Source of the DNA: UBA6168 sp965222975
GTDB lineage: Bacteria; Bacteroidota; Bacteroidia; Chitinophagales; Saprospiraceae
DNA: 64,000 bases
Assembly (NCBI GenBank): GCA_965222975.1
Contig: CBDCVJ010000077.1
Location: forward strand, 95,753-159,752
Direction: 5' to 3'
The translations under genes and the position numbers were made by a program. Positions 33,325 through 44,700 of the stretch are shown piece by piece. The notes below the pieces were generated by a model. The model saw only the letters and a program-made list of their open reading frames with translations, did no database searches and was not told the DNA's origin. How positions within the stretch are numbered: position 1 is the first letter of the stretch; every line of letters begins with the position of its first letter.

Positions 33325-33604
33325 CATACTATTGGACATGAGACAAAAGACGTTAGATTTTAGAAACGACTGCGCTTGTTTTCGTCATGAAAACAGATTT
33401 TTAAAAATTTGTCGCTCATCCCCATTATAGGGTGAAACGGTCTTTAAATAAGATTTACTAAATCTTTCAAGATTTAGCAAATCAGATGGTTCTATCTTTG
33501 ATTTGCTAAATTTCGAAAATTTAGTAAATCTCTTTTCACCCTTTAGTGGGGATGAGCGAAATTTGTTTTTCTCTATTGTCTAAAATCTCATGTCCAGTAG
33601 TATG
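33325..33604. repeat. MITE-like inverted-repeat element, copy 2 (interrupted)
   Basis: The ends CATACTATTGGACATGAG (33325-33342) and its complement (33587-33604) match with one difference and correspond to copy 1 at 428-571 in reverse orientation. The left inner part (AGACGTTAGATTTTAGAAAC) and the right part (TTTGTTTTTCTCTATTGTCT) both align with copy 1, but they are separated by the 147-bp element at 33412-33558. Confidence 0.85.
33412..33558. repeat. Second inverted-repeat element inserted in the first
   Basis: Terminal repeats CGCTCATCCCCATTATAGGG (left) and the complement of CCTTTAGTGGGGATGAGCG (right) pair with about 23 of 25 matches. The direct repeat AAATTTG flanks the unit on both sides (33405-33411 and 33559-33565), and occurs once in copy 1 of the host element, as expected for a target-site duplication. 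Inside are two palindromes of the GATTTGCTAAATTTT family. Confidence 0.8.
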
Positions 33605-33956
33605 TGATAAAATACGGGATGTTTATAAATGTTTGATAATAAGTAAATTATAAAACAGAAACCATAGAATAATTAATTTATGTGGCTTTGAGCGAACATT
33701 GTAGGCGTAAAACAAGTTGGTTGAATTGTATTAAACCTAATTGAAGAAAGATTTCAAGCAATCTCCTAAATTCCCGAAATCCGCAAAATTTATTATCGGT
33801 TTAATTGCCCGAAATAATCACTAAGAATAACGCTGACTGAATTAAAAATCAAAATGACTGGTACTCAACTAGTCACAGCATTTTATTTTCAACGAAAAAC
33901 AGTTTGCAGAAGAGAATATCTTCTCACTTTTTAAACCATTCAAATATTTGAAACTA

Positions 33957-36900
33957 ATGATTAAAAATTGCCTTCACCCAATTATTTCCCATGTAGTTTT
34001 TATAGCTGCTTTTTTATTCATTTCTTTTAATTCCATTTCACAAAATACTTGTACGCACCAACATCACCAAGTTGGTTTTTGTGCCGTTTCCCCAACTCCT
34101 TATCCTTTTGAAGTGGTACAGCCTGACGGTAGTAAGTTTATCGCAAAATTGTTTGGCTCACCTGCTGTTTCTTATTTGGAAACAGAAGATGGTTATGTCG
34201 TTTTAAAAGATACAGACGGGTTTTATAAATATGCCACCGAGGGAAAGAAGGGCAGGTTGGAACCCTCCGGTATTATTGTAAGCGATCCTGAAGAAAGAAG
34301 CGCAGAAGAGGTTTCCTTTTTGGAAAATTTAAAATCACATCAACGCTACACCGATCAGGCACTGGAAAACAAATTGGATAATTACGAACCTTTTGCCAGT
34401 GCTGGCATGAAGGCCATTCAAGGAGCTTTTCCTTCCACTGGAACTAATAAGGCTTTGCTGCTCCTGATTGATTATCCTGATCAATCTTTTATCAATACGG
34501 TTTCTGAATTCGACGACTATTGCAATTTGCCCGGATATAATTTAAATGGCAGTTCGGGCAGTTTCAGGGATTATTACCAAGACATTTCCTATGATAGTTT
34601 GACCATCAATACAGATGTGGAAGGATGGTATACTGCGACCAACAACCAGACTTATTATGGTTATCATGGTGGAACAAATTGGCAGGCATCCAGGGAATTG
34701 GTAAAAGAAGCAGTAGATGCTGCCGAAGCAGCTGGCGTTGATTTTTCCCAATATGACAATGACGGCGATGGCAAAGTTGATCAAATTATGGTCATTCATT
34801 CTGGAAATGGAAGAGAGGCTTCTGGCGATGATGATGACATTTGGTCGCATAAAAGCACCCTTGGAAGCCTTGCTGTTACTTATGATGGCGTGGAAATCAA
34901 TGCTTATATTATCCAGCCAGAAAGATATAGTGGCAGCATTGCGAACATCGGAGTGTTTTGCCATGAGTTTGGCCATGCGTTGGGTTTGCCTGATTTATAT
35001 GATACCGATGGCTCTTCTTCTGGATTGGGAAGCTGGTGTTTGATGGCAGGCGGGACATGGAATAATAATGGGAAAACCCCAGCTCATATGTCGGCTTGGT
35101 GCAAGCAAGAATTGGGTTGGATGGAGCCAGATACCCTTATGGGATCGGGCTCGGTTGCCAATATGGACTATTCGGAAAATTCAGGAGAATCCTATCGGAT
35201 GAATACGCCTGTACAAGGGGAATATTTTTTATTGGAAAACCGCCAGAAGGAGGGGTGGGATGCCCATTTGGACGGGGAGGGTCTTGCCATTTGGCATATT
35301 GACGAATCGATCAGCAATAATACCGATGAATGGCATCCCAAAGTTAGTTTGCGTCAGGCCGATGGCCTTCAGGATTTGCAAAATGACCTGGGAAGCGACG
35401 ACGGTGATTTGTATACTGGTTCTTCCGGCAATACTGTTTTTGATGACACTTCTACTCCTAGCTCTGATACGTATGATGGAAATAGTTCCACTAATGATGT
35501 TAACAATATAGTGGAAGCTGGGTTTGTGGTGTCGTTTGATTATAGCAGTCTTGTTTATCCTTCGACTGTTACCCGTGGGCCTTATTTGCAAAGCGGAACA
35601 ACGACCAGTGCTATCATTAAATGGCGGACTTCCAACAACACCGATAGCAAAGTTTGGTATGGGGATAGTCCCACCAACCTTAATCAAACAATATTGGTGA
35701 ACTTCAGCGATACCTTACATGAGGTTACCGTTACTGGGTTAACTGCAAATACCACTTATTATTATGCTGTTGGTGATAGCGGTGGGCAAATGGAAGGTGC
35801 CAACAACGATCATTATTTCAAAACGGCTCCTGCTGTTGGCACTTCCCAACCTATAACTGCTTGGGTTTTGGGGGATTGTGGTACAGGCACGGCTCAACAG
35901 GAAGCGGTTCGGGATGCTTACTATAATTACATCGGCAGCAATCACACGGATATGGTTTTATTGTTGGGAGACAATGCCTATCAGGATGGGTTTGATTCAG
36001 AATATAAAACCGCCATTTTTGATATGTATCCCGACAAGTTGAAAAACTCCATGCTTTGGTCTTGCCCTGGCAACCACGATTATTATGGGCAAGGTGGTTT
36101 GAATGCAGATTATTACGATATTTTTTCTTTTCCGAAAAATGCGGAAGCGGGCGGTGTGGCCTCCAATACCGAAAAATATTATTCGTTCGACTATGGGAAT
36201 ATCCATATAATTTCCTTGGATTCCCACGATGAAAACAGAAGTGCGGGCAGCCCTATGCTGACTTGGTTGGAAAATGATTTGTCGGCCACCACGCAAGATT
36301 GGATAGTTGTTATTTTTCATCATCCGCCTTATTCAAAAGGCTCACACGATTCCGATAACACAAGCGAATACCGCATGATCGAAATGCGGGAAAATGTTTT
36401 GCCGATCTGTGAGGACTATGGCGTTGATTTAATTCTCAATGGGCATAGCCATGCCTACGAGCGTTCCAAATTGATCAATGGCCATTATGGTTTTTCCTCT
36501 TCCTACGATCCTGCAACCCATGATATCGACGGAGGCGATGGAAGGCTGAACGGAGATGGTGTCTACCAACAAAATGCCACCGAAGAAGGAACTGTTTACA
36601 TCGTTACGGGTTCTGCCGGAAAAAAATCATCGGTAGGTAGCCATCCGATAATGTATTATTCAGTGAGCCGTTTGGGCTCTACTATTTTAGAAGTGGATGG
36701 GCCTCAAATGAATGTGAAATTTCTAAATGATAGTGGCCTCGTTGAGGATTATTTGTCATTGGTTCAATCTGGCGTGCCTACAGTCAGTTGGACTAGTCCT
36801 TATGACGGGCAATTCTTCGCCAATTTAGATCCAATTTCTTTAAATGCTGACGCCTCTGATAAAGATGGCAACGTAACCCAAGTTGAATTTTTTGTTGATG

Positions 36901-39900
36901 GCGTTTCGGTTGGAACGGACGTTACTGCACCATATTCATTGAATTGGACACCTTCTGGATATGGAAATTTCACGTTAGAAGCCACCGCTACCGACAACGA
37001 TGGCAATACCAACTCTTCAGAGATTTCTATTACAGTCCAAAATGGCGGCACAGTAAATATTTCTGCTCAAATTAATAATGGAAATGACGATGTGGAAGAA
37101 AAAGAGACTACTGGTTCAATTGCTTCAACAAGTACTGATCTGGAACTGGTGTACGATACATGGAACAGCCAATTTAGCCAAACGGTCGGTATGCGGTTTA
37201 ACAATCTGAATATTCCGATGGGGGCCACTATTACGAATGCTTATATTCAGTTCACAGTTGATGAAAGTGGCTCAGCTACAACGAACCTTACTATTCAAGG
37301 AGAAGACCATGACAATGCCCCTCCTTTTTCTACTAGCAATTTTGATGTGTCCAATAGAACGACGACAACAACTTCTGTTAATTGGAGCCCCGTACCCTGG
37401 ACGGTTATTGGAGAAGCTGGAACAGACCAACAAACCCCCGACCTCAGTGCCATTGTTCAGGAAATTGTAAACCGCCCAGGTTGGACACCTAATAATTCAA
37501 TGGTACTAACGGTTACAGGTACTGGTACGGGCAAGCGTACTGCTGAGTCTTACGACGGTGTGCCTTCTTCCGCCCCTGTTTTACATATTTCGTACGACTT
37601 GGGTGTAGGCAATAGCCCTCCAACCGTTAATTGGACAAATCCGACCAACGGGCAAAATTTTGCTGATTTAAACCCCATTACGTTCCAAGCCAATGCTTCT
37701 GATAGCGATGGTAATGTGACCCAAGTTGAATTTTTTGTGGACGGCATTTCAGTGGGGACTGATTTAACCGCCCCCTATTCATTGGATTGGACACCAACGG
37801 CTTTTGGAAATTATTTGCTAAAAGTTGTTGCTACCGACGATGAGAGCAGCACGGCCGAAGAAGAAATTTCTATTAGTGTTCAAAATAGCTTCAGCATTAG
37901 CGTTCAAATCAACAATAACGATGACGATGTGGAAGAAAAAGAAACAACGGGTCAGATAATTACGACGAGTACGGATTTGGAATTGGTTTATGATACTTGG
38001 AACGACCAATTTAATCAAACAGTGGGGTTGAGGTTTAATAGTATAAATATTCCAACTGGATCAGTTATTTCTAATGCTTATATCCAATTCACTTCAGATG
38101 AAACGCAATCAGAACCAACTGACCTGACGATTCACGCAGAAGACATTGACGACTCCCCTGCTTTTTCAACGGTTGCTTTTGATGTTTCTTCACGTACCAC
38201 CACCACTGCCTCCGTCAATTGGCAGCCTGTTGCATGGACGTCAATTGGTGCGGCGGGAGCAGACCAGCAAACTCCTGATATTACTGCGATGGTTCAGGAA
38301 ATTATTGACCGACCCGGTTGGGCTGCTAATAATTCCATAAGCTTTATCATAACCGGGACTGGTCATCGGACAGCCGATTCACATAATGGAAGCCCTGCCA
38401 ACGCACCGACCCTTTATGTTACTTATTCTGCTGGGGGAAACCCATGTGATCCTTTCGTCGATGACGATAATGATGGTGCTTGTTCTGATGTTGACTGCAA
38501 TGATAACGACGCGACAGTCTATCCCGGAGCGACAGAAGTCTGCGACGGCATCGACAATAACTGCGACGGGAATACTGACGAAGGGGTGATAAACACCTAT
38601 TACGCCGATACAGATAATGATGGATATGGCGACGCAAACAATTTCACTCAAGCATGTACCTCACCTTCCGGCTATGTTGTTGATGACACCGATTGCGATG
38701 ACAATGAAGCGGCGGCTAACCCTGGAGCGACAGAAGTCTGCGACGGCATCGACAACAATTGCGACGGAAATGTAGATGAAGGGCTGGCGAATACCTATTA
38801 CGCTGACACCGACAACGACGGGTATGGCGATGCGAACAATTCTACCCAAGCATGCACTGCCCCATCGGGTTACGTTTCTGACAACACCGATTGCGACGAC
38901 ACCGATTTAAATATAAACTCTGGAGCGACCGAAATCTGCGACGGCATCGACAACAATTGCGACGGAAATGTAGATGAAGGGCTGGCGAATACCTATTACG
39001 CTGACACCGACAACGACGGGTATGGCGATGCGAACAATTCCACTCAAGCATGTACCGTACCTTCCGGCTATGTTGTTGATGACACCGATTGCGACGACAC
39101 TGATTTAAATATAAACCCCGGAGCGATAGAAGTCTGTGACGGCATCGACAACAATTGCGACGGGAATACAGACGAAGGGGTGACGAACACCTATTATGCG
39201 GACACTGATAATGATGGATATGGCGATGCGGCCAATACTACCCAGGCTTGCAGCGTCCCAACAGGTTACGTTTCTGACAACACTGATTGCGATGACAATG
39301 AGGCGGCAGCTTACCCCAGTGCAACAGAAATCTGCGACGGCATCGACAACAATTGCGACGGGAATACAGACGAAGGGGTGACGAACACCTATTATGCGGA
39401 CACTGATAATGATGGATATGGCGATGCGGCCAATACTACCCAGGCTTGCAGCGTCCCAACAGGTTACGTTTCTGACAACACTGATTGCGATGATAATGAG
39501 GCGGCAGCTTACCCCGGTGCGACAGAAGTCTGTGACGGCATCGACAATAATTGCGATGGGAATACGGATGAAGGGGTCTTGAACACTTATTATTTAGATT
39601 TAGATAGCGATGGTTATGGCGATGTAGTTAATGCTACCCAAGCCTGCTCAGCACCTACAGGGTTTGTGGCCGATAACAACGATTGTGATGATTCCAATCC
39701 AAACACTAACCCTGGTGCCGCGGAAATCTGCGATGGCATTGACAACAACTGCGACGGGAATACGGACGAAGGCGTATCGAACACCTACTATGCCGACACC
39801 GATACTGACGGGTATGGTGATGCGAACAGCACCACCCAAGCATGTACTGCACCTTCTGGATACGTTTCCGACAACACCGATTGTGATGACAATGACGCGG

Positions 39901-40808
39901 CCATTTATATCGGTGCAACTTGCGATGATGGCGATCCCAACACCAGCAATGATGTTTATGACAGCAATTGCGTTTGTGTTGGCACGCCTGTGGGTTGTAC
40001 GTACCAAACGATTAATGATTGGGACTTTGAATCTGGATGGGGTATCTGGAACGATGGAGGTTCAGATGCTCGAAGAAGCAGTAAAGACGCTGCATATGCA
40101 AACAGTGGGGTTTATTGTGTTCGTTTGAGGGACAATACTTCTACTTCTGTCATGACAACGGACATCTTGGATTTATCTGATTACGAAGAATTGACCGTTG
40201 ATTTCTCTTATTATGTGGTGAGTTTTGATAACTCTAATGAAGATTTTTGGTTACAAATTTCAACAGACGGAGGTTCGACATATACTACAGAAGGAGAATG
40301 GAACTTGGGCGATGAATTCAATAACAATGAATTTAAATCAGACCAAGTTGTTATTACGGGCACTTTCACAGCAAATACCATTTTACGATTCCGTTGCGAT
40401 GCCTCCGGCAATAACGATAAGGTCTATATTGACGATATTGTCATTTCGGGATGCTTAACTCCATCTCCTAATTTGGTCGGAAATAATAATGGAAATAATA
40501 ATTTCAATGCTGAGATGGGACAGCCAGAAATACAAGATGCAAAAGTTCAACAAGAAAATGCCCTTCACCTCTTTCCCAATCCGGTCAGGAGTCAATTGAA
40601 TATCCATTACCAAAGCGTAGATGGCCAACGAGCTTACATGGAATTGTTCGACCAAAGTGGAAAAAGGGTACAGTTCGATAACCTTCAGACGGTAAAAGGC
40701 AATAATGAATTCCAAATGGATTTGAGCCAACTGCCTGCTGGTTTGTACTTTTTCCGTGTGATTGAATCTGGAAAGCAGATAACGAAAAGGGTTATGATCA
40801 GTAACTAA
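33957..40808 (+). CDS. M6 metalloprotease fused to purple-acid-phosphatase-like and MopE-repeat modules, T9SS
   Basis: A secreted protein of 2283 residues. After a signal peptide (about 1-30) comes an M6 (immune inhibitor A-like) metalloprotease with the zinc motif HEFGHALGLPDLYD (His336). Next is an FN3-like plus calcineurin-type phosphatase unit of purple-acid-phosphatase type (about 535-935): GDCGTG, LLGDNAY, CPGNHDYYG, IFHHPPY and GHSHAYER supply the metal ligands. Two Ig-like domains (VEFFVDGVSVGTD) alternate with two beta-sandwich modules (SxDLELV, TVGxRFN, NAYIQFT, IVQEIxxRPGW). Seven MopE-type repeats (CDGIDNNCDGNxDEG, 66 residues each) follow, then a carbohydrate-binding or MAM-like domain (GIWNDGGSDARRS) and a T9SS sorting domain (LFPNPVRSQLNI). 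ATG at 33957 preferred over TTG at 33948. First of three tandem paralogues; the only one with a protease. Confidence 0.93.
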   Translation: MIKNCLHPIISHVVFIAAFLFISFNSISQNTCTHQHHQVGFCAVSPTPYPFEVVQPDGSKFIAKLFGSPAVSYLETEDGYVVLKDTDGFYKYATEGKKGRLEPSGIIVSDPEERSAEEVSFLENLKSHQRYTDQALENKLDNYEPFASAGMKAIQGAFPSTGTNKALLLLIDYPDQSFINTVSEFDDYCNLPGYNLNGSSGSFRDYYQDISYDSLTINTDVEGWYTATNNQTYYGYHGGTNWQASRELVKEAVDAAEAAGVDFSQYDNDGDGKVDQIMVIHSGNGREASGDDDDIWSHKSTLGSLAVTYDGVEINAYIIQPERYSGSIANIGVFCHEFGHALGLPDLYDTDGSSSGLGSWCLMAGGTWNNNGKTPAHMSAWCKQELGWMEPDTLMGSGSVANMDYSENSGESYRMNTPVQGEYFLLENRQKEGWDAHLDGEGLAIWHIDESISNNTDEWHPKVSLRQADGLQDLQNDLGSDDGDLYTGSSGNTVFDDTSTPSSDTYDGNSSTNDVNNIVEAGFVVSFDYSSLVYPSTVTRGPYLQSGTTTSAIIKWRTSNNTDSKVWYGDSPTNLNQTILVNFSDTLHEVTVTGLTANTTYYYAVGDSGGQMEGANNDHYFKTAPAVGTSQPITAWVLGDCGTGTAQQEAVRDAYYNYIGSNHTDMVLLLGDNAYQDGFDSEYKTAIFDMYPDKLKNSMLWSCPGNHDYYGQGGLNADYYDIFSFPKNAEAGGVASNTEKYYSFDYGNIHIISLDSHDENRSAGSPMLTWLENDLSATTQDWIVVIFHHPPYSKGSHDSDNTSEYRMIEMRENVLPICEDYGVDLILNGHSHAYERSKLINGHYGFSSSYDPATHDIDGGDGRLNGDGVYQQNATEEGTVYIVTGSAGKKSSVGSHPIMYYSVSRLGSTILEVDGPQMNVKFLNDSGLVEDYLSLVQSGVPTVSWTSPYDGQFFANLDPISLNADASDKDGNVTQVEFFVDGVSVGTDVTAPYSLNWTPSGYGNFTLEATATDNDGNTNSSEISITVQNGGTVNISAQINNGNDDVEEKETTGSIASTSTDLELVYDTWNSQFSQTVGMRFNNLNIPMGATITNAYIQFTVDESGSATTNLTIQGEDHDNAPPFSTSNFDVSNRTTTTTSVNWSPVPWTVIGEAGTDQQTPDLSAIVQEIVNRPGWTPNNSMVLTVTGTGTGKRTAESYDGVPSSAPVLHISYDLGVGNSPPTVNWTNPTNGQNFADLNPITFQANASDSDGNVTQVEFFVDGISVGTDLTAPYSLDWTPTAFGNYLLKVVATDDESSTAEEEISISVQNSFSISVQINNNDDDVEEKETTGQIITTSTDLELVYDTWNDQFNQTVGLRFNSINIPTGSVISNAYIQFTSDETQSEPTDLTIHAEDIDDSPAFSTVAFDVSSRTTTTASVNWQPVAWTSIGAAGADQQTPDITAMVQEIIDRPGWAANNSISFIITGTGHRTADSHNGSPANAPTLYVTYSAGGNPCDPFVDDDNDGACSDVDCNDNDATVYPGATEVCDGIDNNCDGNTDEGVINTYYADTDNDGYGDANNFTQACTSPSGYVVDDTDCDDNEAAANPGATEVCDGIDNNCDGNVDEGLANTYYADTDNDGYGDANNSTQACTAPSGYVSDNTDCDDTDLNINSGATEICDGIDNNCDGNVDEGLANTYYADTDNDGYGDANNSTQACTVPSGYVVDDTDCDDTDLNINPGAIEVCDGIDNNCDGNTDEGVTNTYYADTDNDGYGDAANTTQACSVPTGYVSDNTDCDDNEAAAYPSATEICDGIDNNCDGNTDEGVTNTYYADTDNDGYGDAANTTQACSVPTGYVSDNTDCDDNEAAAYPGATEVCDGIDNNCDGNTDEGVLNTYYLDLDSDGYGDVVNATQACSAPTGFVADNNDCDDSNPNTNPGAAEICDGIDNNCDGNTDEGVSNTYYADTDTDGYGDANSTTQACTAPSGYVSDNTDCDDNDAAIYIGATCDDGDPNTSNDVYDSNCVCVGTPVGCTYQTINDWDFESGWGIWNDGGSDARRSSKDAAYANSGVYCVRLRDNTSTSVMTTDILDLSDYEELTVDFSYYVVSFDNSNEDFWLQISTDGGSTYTTEGEWNLGDEFNNNEFKSDQVVITGTFTANTILRFRCDASGNNDKVYIDDIVISGCLTPSPNLVGNNNGNNNFNAEMGQPEIQDAKVQQENALHLFPNPVRSQLNIHYQSVDGQRAYMELFDQSGKRVQFDNLQTVKGNNEFQMDLSQLPAGLYFFRVIESGKQITKRVMISN
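38767..39570 (+). repeat. 198-bp in-frame repeats, recently copied
   Basis: The segment starting GATGAAGGGCTGGCGAATAC recurs at exactly 198 bases (38767 and 38965), and the one starting GACGAAGGGGTGACGAACAC recurs at 198 bases (39171 and 39369). The copies are near-identical at DNA level. Each unit encodes one 66-residue MopE-type repeat, indicating recent expansion by recombination or slippage. Confidence 0.85.
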
Positions 40809-40810
40809 TT

Positions 40811-40881
40811 TCCAATAGCGATACGCTATTGTTTTCCTAAAAAAAATAATTGCCTCGGCTCGTTTTGAGTCGGGGCTTTTT
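40811..40881 (+). terminator. Terminator region after the M6/phosphatase gene
   Basis: First a small stem AATAGCG / CGCTATT followed by GTTTT (40816-40836), then GCCTCGGCTC / GAGTCGGGGC followed by TTTTT (40852-40881). Together they are a likely intrinsic terminator. Confidence 0.7.
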
Positions 40882-41738
40882 CGTCAAAGAAGATTATAGG
40901 ATTCAATGTTTTGGTAAAAAAGCAATCAATGTTGTATCTACATTCGCTTTTGAAATTAGACCAGACTCAAAAAGCAAACACTTGAGAGATTGCAGAAACA
41001 TCCAAGTGGAGGCTTAAAGATCTTTCTGGCAAAATAAGATAGCGGGCGACTTCATATTTAATTAACACACTTATTTTCTTTGGTTATAGATGATTTGCGT
41101 ATATTTGGCGCAATTGGTAGAGGCTATCTTTGTCTTGGATTTTTGCGAATATTTTTTACTGATAATCAATAGATTACTAAATTATATTTTTGAAATAAAA
41201 ATGAAATCTAATGAATAGTTGTTTTTCGATATTCATTGGAGCAAGGTTGTCTTCAAGACAAATAATAGAAACTACATATTGGGCTGTATCCAAAGGATTT
41301 TTGGAAACAGTCAAAAAAAACTGCTGGTTAAACATAAGTGGGAAAAGATCAGAATAGCTTTAACGCTTATTCCTTTATTGATGAGATTGGTGTAATTTCT
41401 AATTTCACTTCATAACAATCCCGCTTATCTACCCCCCTCGAATTTTCTTCGGGCTCATCTCACGAAACTACTGTTTTAATTCAATTTCCCGTATGCGGGA
41501 TTCTGGATAGGTGCATAAAGTGCATTTAGAAGAGGCATTCAATGCGCGGAATGAAGGCATATAGGGTTTGACTCCTTATGAATACCTTGAGACGTATTGA
41601 ATGAAAAATCGAAATTGACTTTTATGTGAAATGAGATTTATCCTATTACATAATTAGTTGATAAACAGTGATAAACAATCCCGATACAATTGCCATGAAT
41701 GAACTTATAACACTTACAACAAACCAACTTTAAGTCCC
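40882..41738. other. Gene-free stretch before the second giant gene
   Basis: About 860 bases of AT-rich DNA with short, non-coding-like frames only; no RNA gene, repeat or known motif recognised. It should contain the promoter of the 2616-residue gene. No similarity by eye to the 660-bp gap before the third paralogue. Confidence 0.6.
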
Positions 41739-44700
41739 ATGAGAGAAAACACTATTGACCTAATACTGAAAGCAACGACCTTCATGGTTGCTTTAATAAG
41801 TTGCTTCAATGCAATTTCCCTTTATGCTAATCCAATTTTGGATGTGAATGGCAATCCGGAGGAGCCCTATTTGTTGTTTACAACCAACTCCGGTGAAGAT
41901 AGCACAACCCTTAATTTGATCAATGAAATCAAACAGGGAGATCTCAAGCTTTTTGATCATCACCCGTCCTTGATCGTCAACTCCGTTATCCGTGGGCCTT
42001 ATTTGCAGAGCGGGACACCTACCAGCACAATTATCAGATGGCGCACTGACAATGCTACGGACAGCAAAGTGTGGTATGGAGATAGCCCCAACACGCTCAA
42101 TCAGACTATATCAATTAATGGAAATCGGGAAGATCACGAAATTAATGTGACTGGGTTGACTGCCAATACGGTTTATTATTATGCCGTCGGTGACAGCAAT
42201 GGGCAATTGGTAGGTGCCGACAGTTCTCATTATTTCAAAACGTCAATGCCTGCTGGTACAACTGGCCCTATTCGGGCCTGGGTGTTTGGGGATTGTGGTA
42301 CTGCCACAAACGAGCAGGAGGATGCTCGTGACGCCTATTATAATTTCATTGGGAACAATCAGACCGATATGATTTTATTATTGGGCGACAATGCCTATTC
42401 TGATGGGTTGGATTTTGAATATCAAAATGCCTTTTTTGATGTATATACTGACATACTGAAACACGCCGTGGCCTGGTCAGCTCCTGGTAATCATGAATAT
42501 GGAGAGGAATCCGGTTTTGACGCAGATTATTATGAGATTTTTACTTTTCCTGAAAATGGCGAAGCAGGTGGTTTGGCATCGAACACAGAAAAATATTATT
42601 CATTTGATTACGGCAATATCCACATCATTTCCCTCGACTCACACGACGAGGACCGCAGTCTGGGCAGCCCTATGCTGACCTGGCTGGAAAATGATTTGGG
42701 TGCGACCACTCAAGAATGGATCATTGTCATTTTTCACCACGCACCCTATTCGAAGGGCTCGCGTGATTCTGACAACAACGATGAAATGATTGAAATGAGG
42801 GAGAACGTATTGCCGATCTGCGACAATTATGGCGTTGATTTGATCCTAAGTGGCCACAGCCATTCTTACGAACGTTCAAAATTGATTCATGGGCATTATG
42901 GGTATTCTCCCACCTATGATCCTGCATTACATGATATTGATGGAGGAGATGGGAGATTGGATGGGGATGGTTTTTATCAAAAAAACGCGGCTGAAGAAGG
43001 CATCGTGTACATTGTATCAGGATCCGCTGGCCAAGCAAAACACGTAGGGGATCATCCGGTCATGTATTATGCAAAGAAGAAGATGGGCACTTCAATTTTG
43101 GAAGTGGATGGAAGCCAAATGGGTATCAAGTTCCTGAATATTGATGGCGAAATAGAGGATTATTTGACTTTGGTCAAACTTGGACCGCCAAGAATTACGT
43201 GGACCAGCCCCGATAATGAGGATAACTTTTATGACCTTAACCCTATCGCTTTAGAGGTGGATGCCACTGATAATAATGGCACTATCAACCAAGTCGAATT
43301 TTTTGTAAATGGTGTTTCCATTGGTACAGATACAACAGAACCTTATTCGTTAAACTGGGCACCACCTTATTATTCAGATTTTGATATAGAGGCTATTGCT
43401 ACAGACAACGACGGCGAGACCAGTTCATCAGAAATTTCAATTTCCGTTCAATATGTACCAAATTCAGATATTGAAGTCCAGATCAATGATGACGATGACG
43501 ACGTGGAGGAGCGGAACAATAATGGTGCAATAATCCTTGCGAGCTCTGATCTGGAATTGGTTCAGGACGGCTCCAGCAATCAAACGGTTGGCTTGAGGTT
43601 CAATGACATTAATATTCCTCCGGGGGTTACCATTACAAATGCTTATATACAATTCACAGCTGAGGAAACTCACTCTCAAAGTACCGACATGACGGTTTAT
43701 GGGGAAGATCATGACAATGCCCCACCATTTACTAACAGCGTTCATAATGCTTCTTCCCGTACCACAACGGATGCTTCTATCAATTGGACACCTGTTGCGT
43801 GGTCGAACGCTGGGGAGGCGGGGCCTGACCAACAAACGCCCGATCTTTCTACTGTTGTTCAGGAAATTATTGATCGGCCTGGTTGGACAGAGAACAATTC
43901 CATGGTCTTTCTTCTTACTGGAACGGGAACGCGAACAGCCTATTCCCATGATGGAAACCCCTCCAATGCACCAACGCTCCATGTTGCTTTTTCCCAAAAC
44001 TCCTGTATTCCTTTTGTAGATGCGGATGGTGATGGCTATTGTTCAGCAGTGGATTGTGATGATGCCGATGCATCTGCTTATCCAGAAGCAACGGAGGTCT
44101 GCGATGGCGCAGACAATGACTGTAACGGACTGGTGGACGAAGGTGTGACAACCACCTATTTTGCAGATGTTGACAATGATGGATTCGGAGATCCGACAGA
44201 TTCACTTGCTGCTTGTAGCGCCCCTAGCGGGTACGTTACAGATAATACTGATTGCGATGATACTAACGCAGCTACTTTTCCAGGTGCAACGGAAATATGC
44301 GATGGCAAAGACAATGACTGCAATGGGGTATTTGATGACGGGTGGTCTGATATCTTCTATGCCGATACAGATAGTGACGGCTTCGGCAATCCCAACAGTT
44401 CGACTACCGCCTGCATTGCTCCAACAGGGTACGTTACGGATAATACTGATTGCGATGACGCTCATGCTACAGCTTTTCCAGGGGGTACTGAAGTATGTGA
44501 TGAAGTTGACAATGATTGCGATGGGCAGGTGGACGAAGGGTTAACTACTACCTATTTTGCCGACAATGATAGCGACGGTTATGGCGACCCCAATAATTCA
44601 ATTGCTGCTTGCAGTATCCCATCTGGTTATGTTACGGACAATACCGATTGCGATGATGCCCATGCCACGGCTTTCCCAGGCGGAACGGAAGTATGTGATG

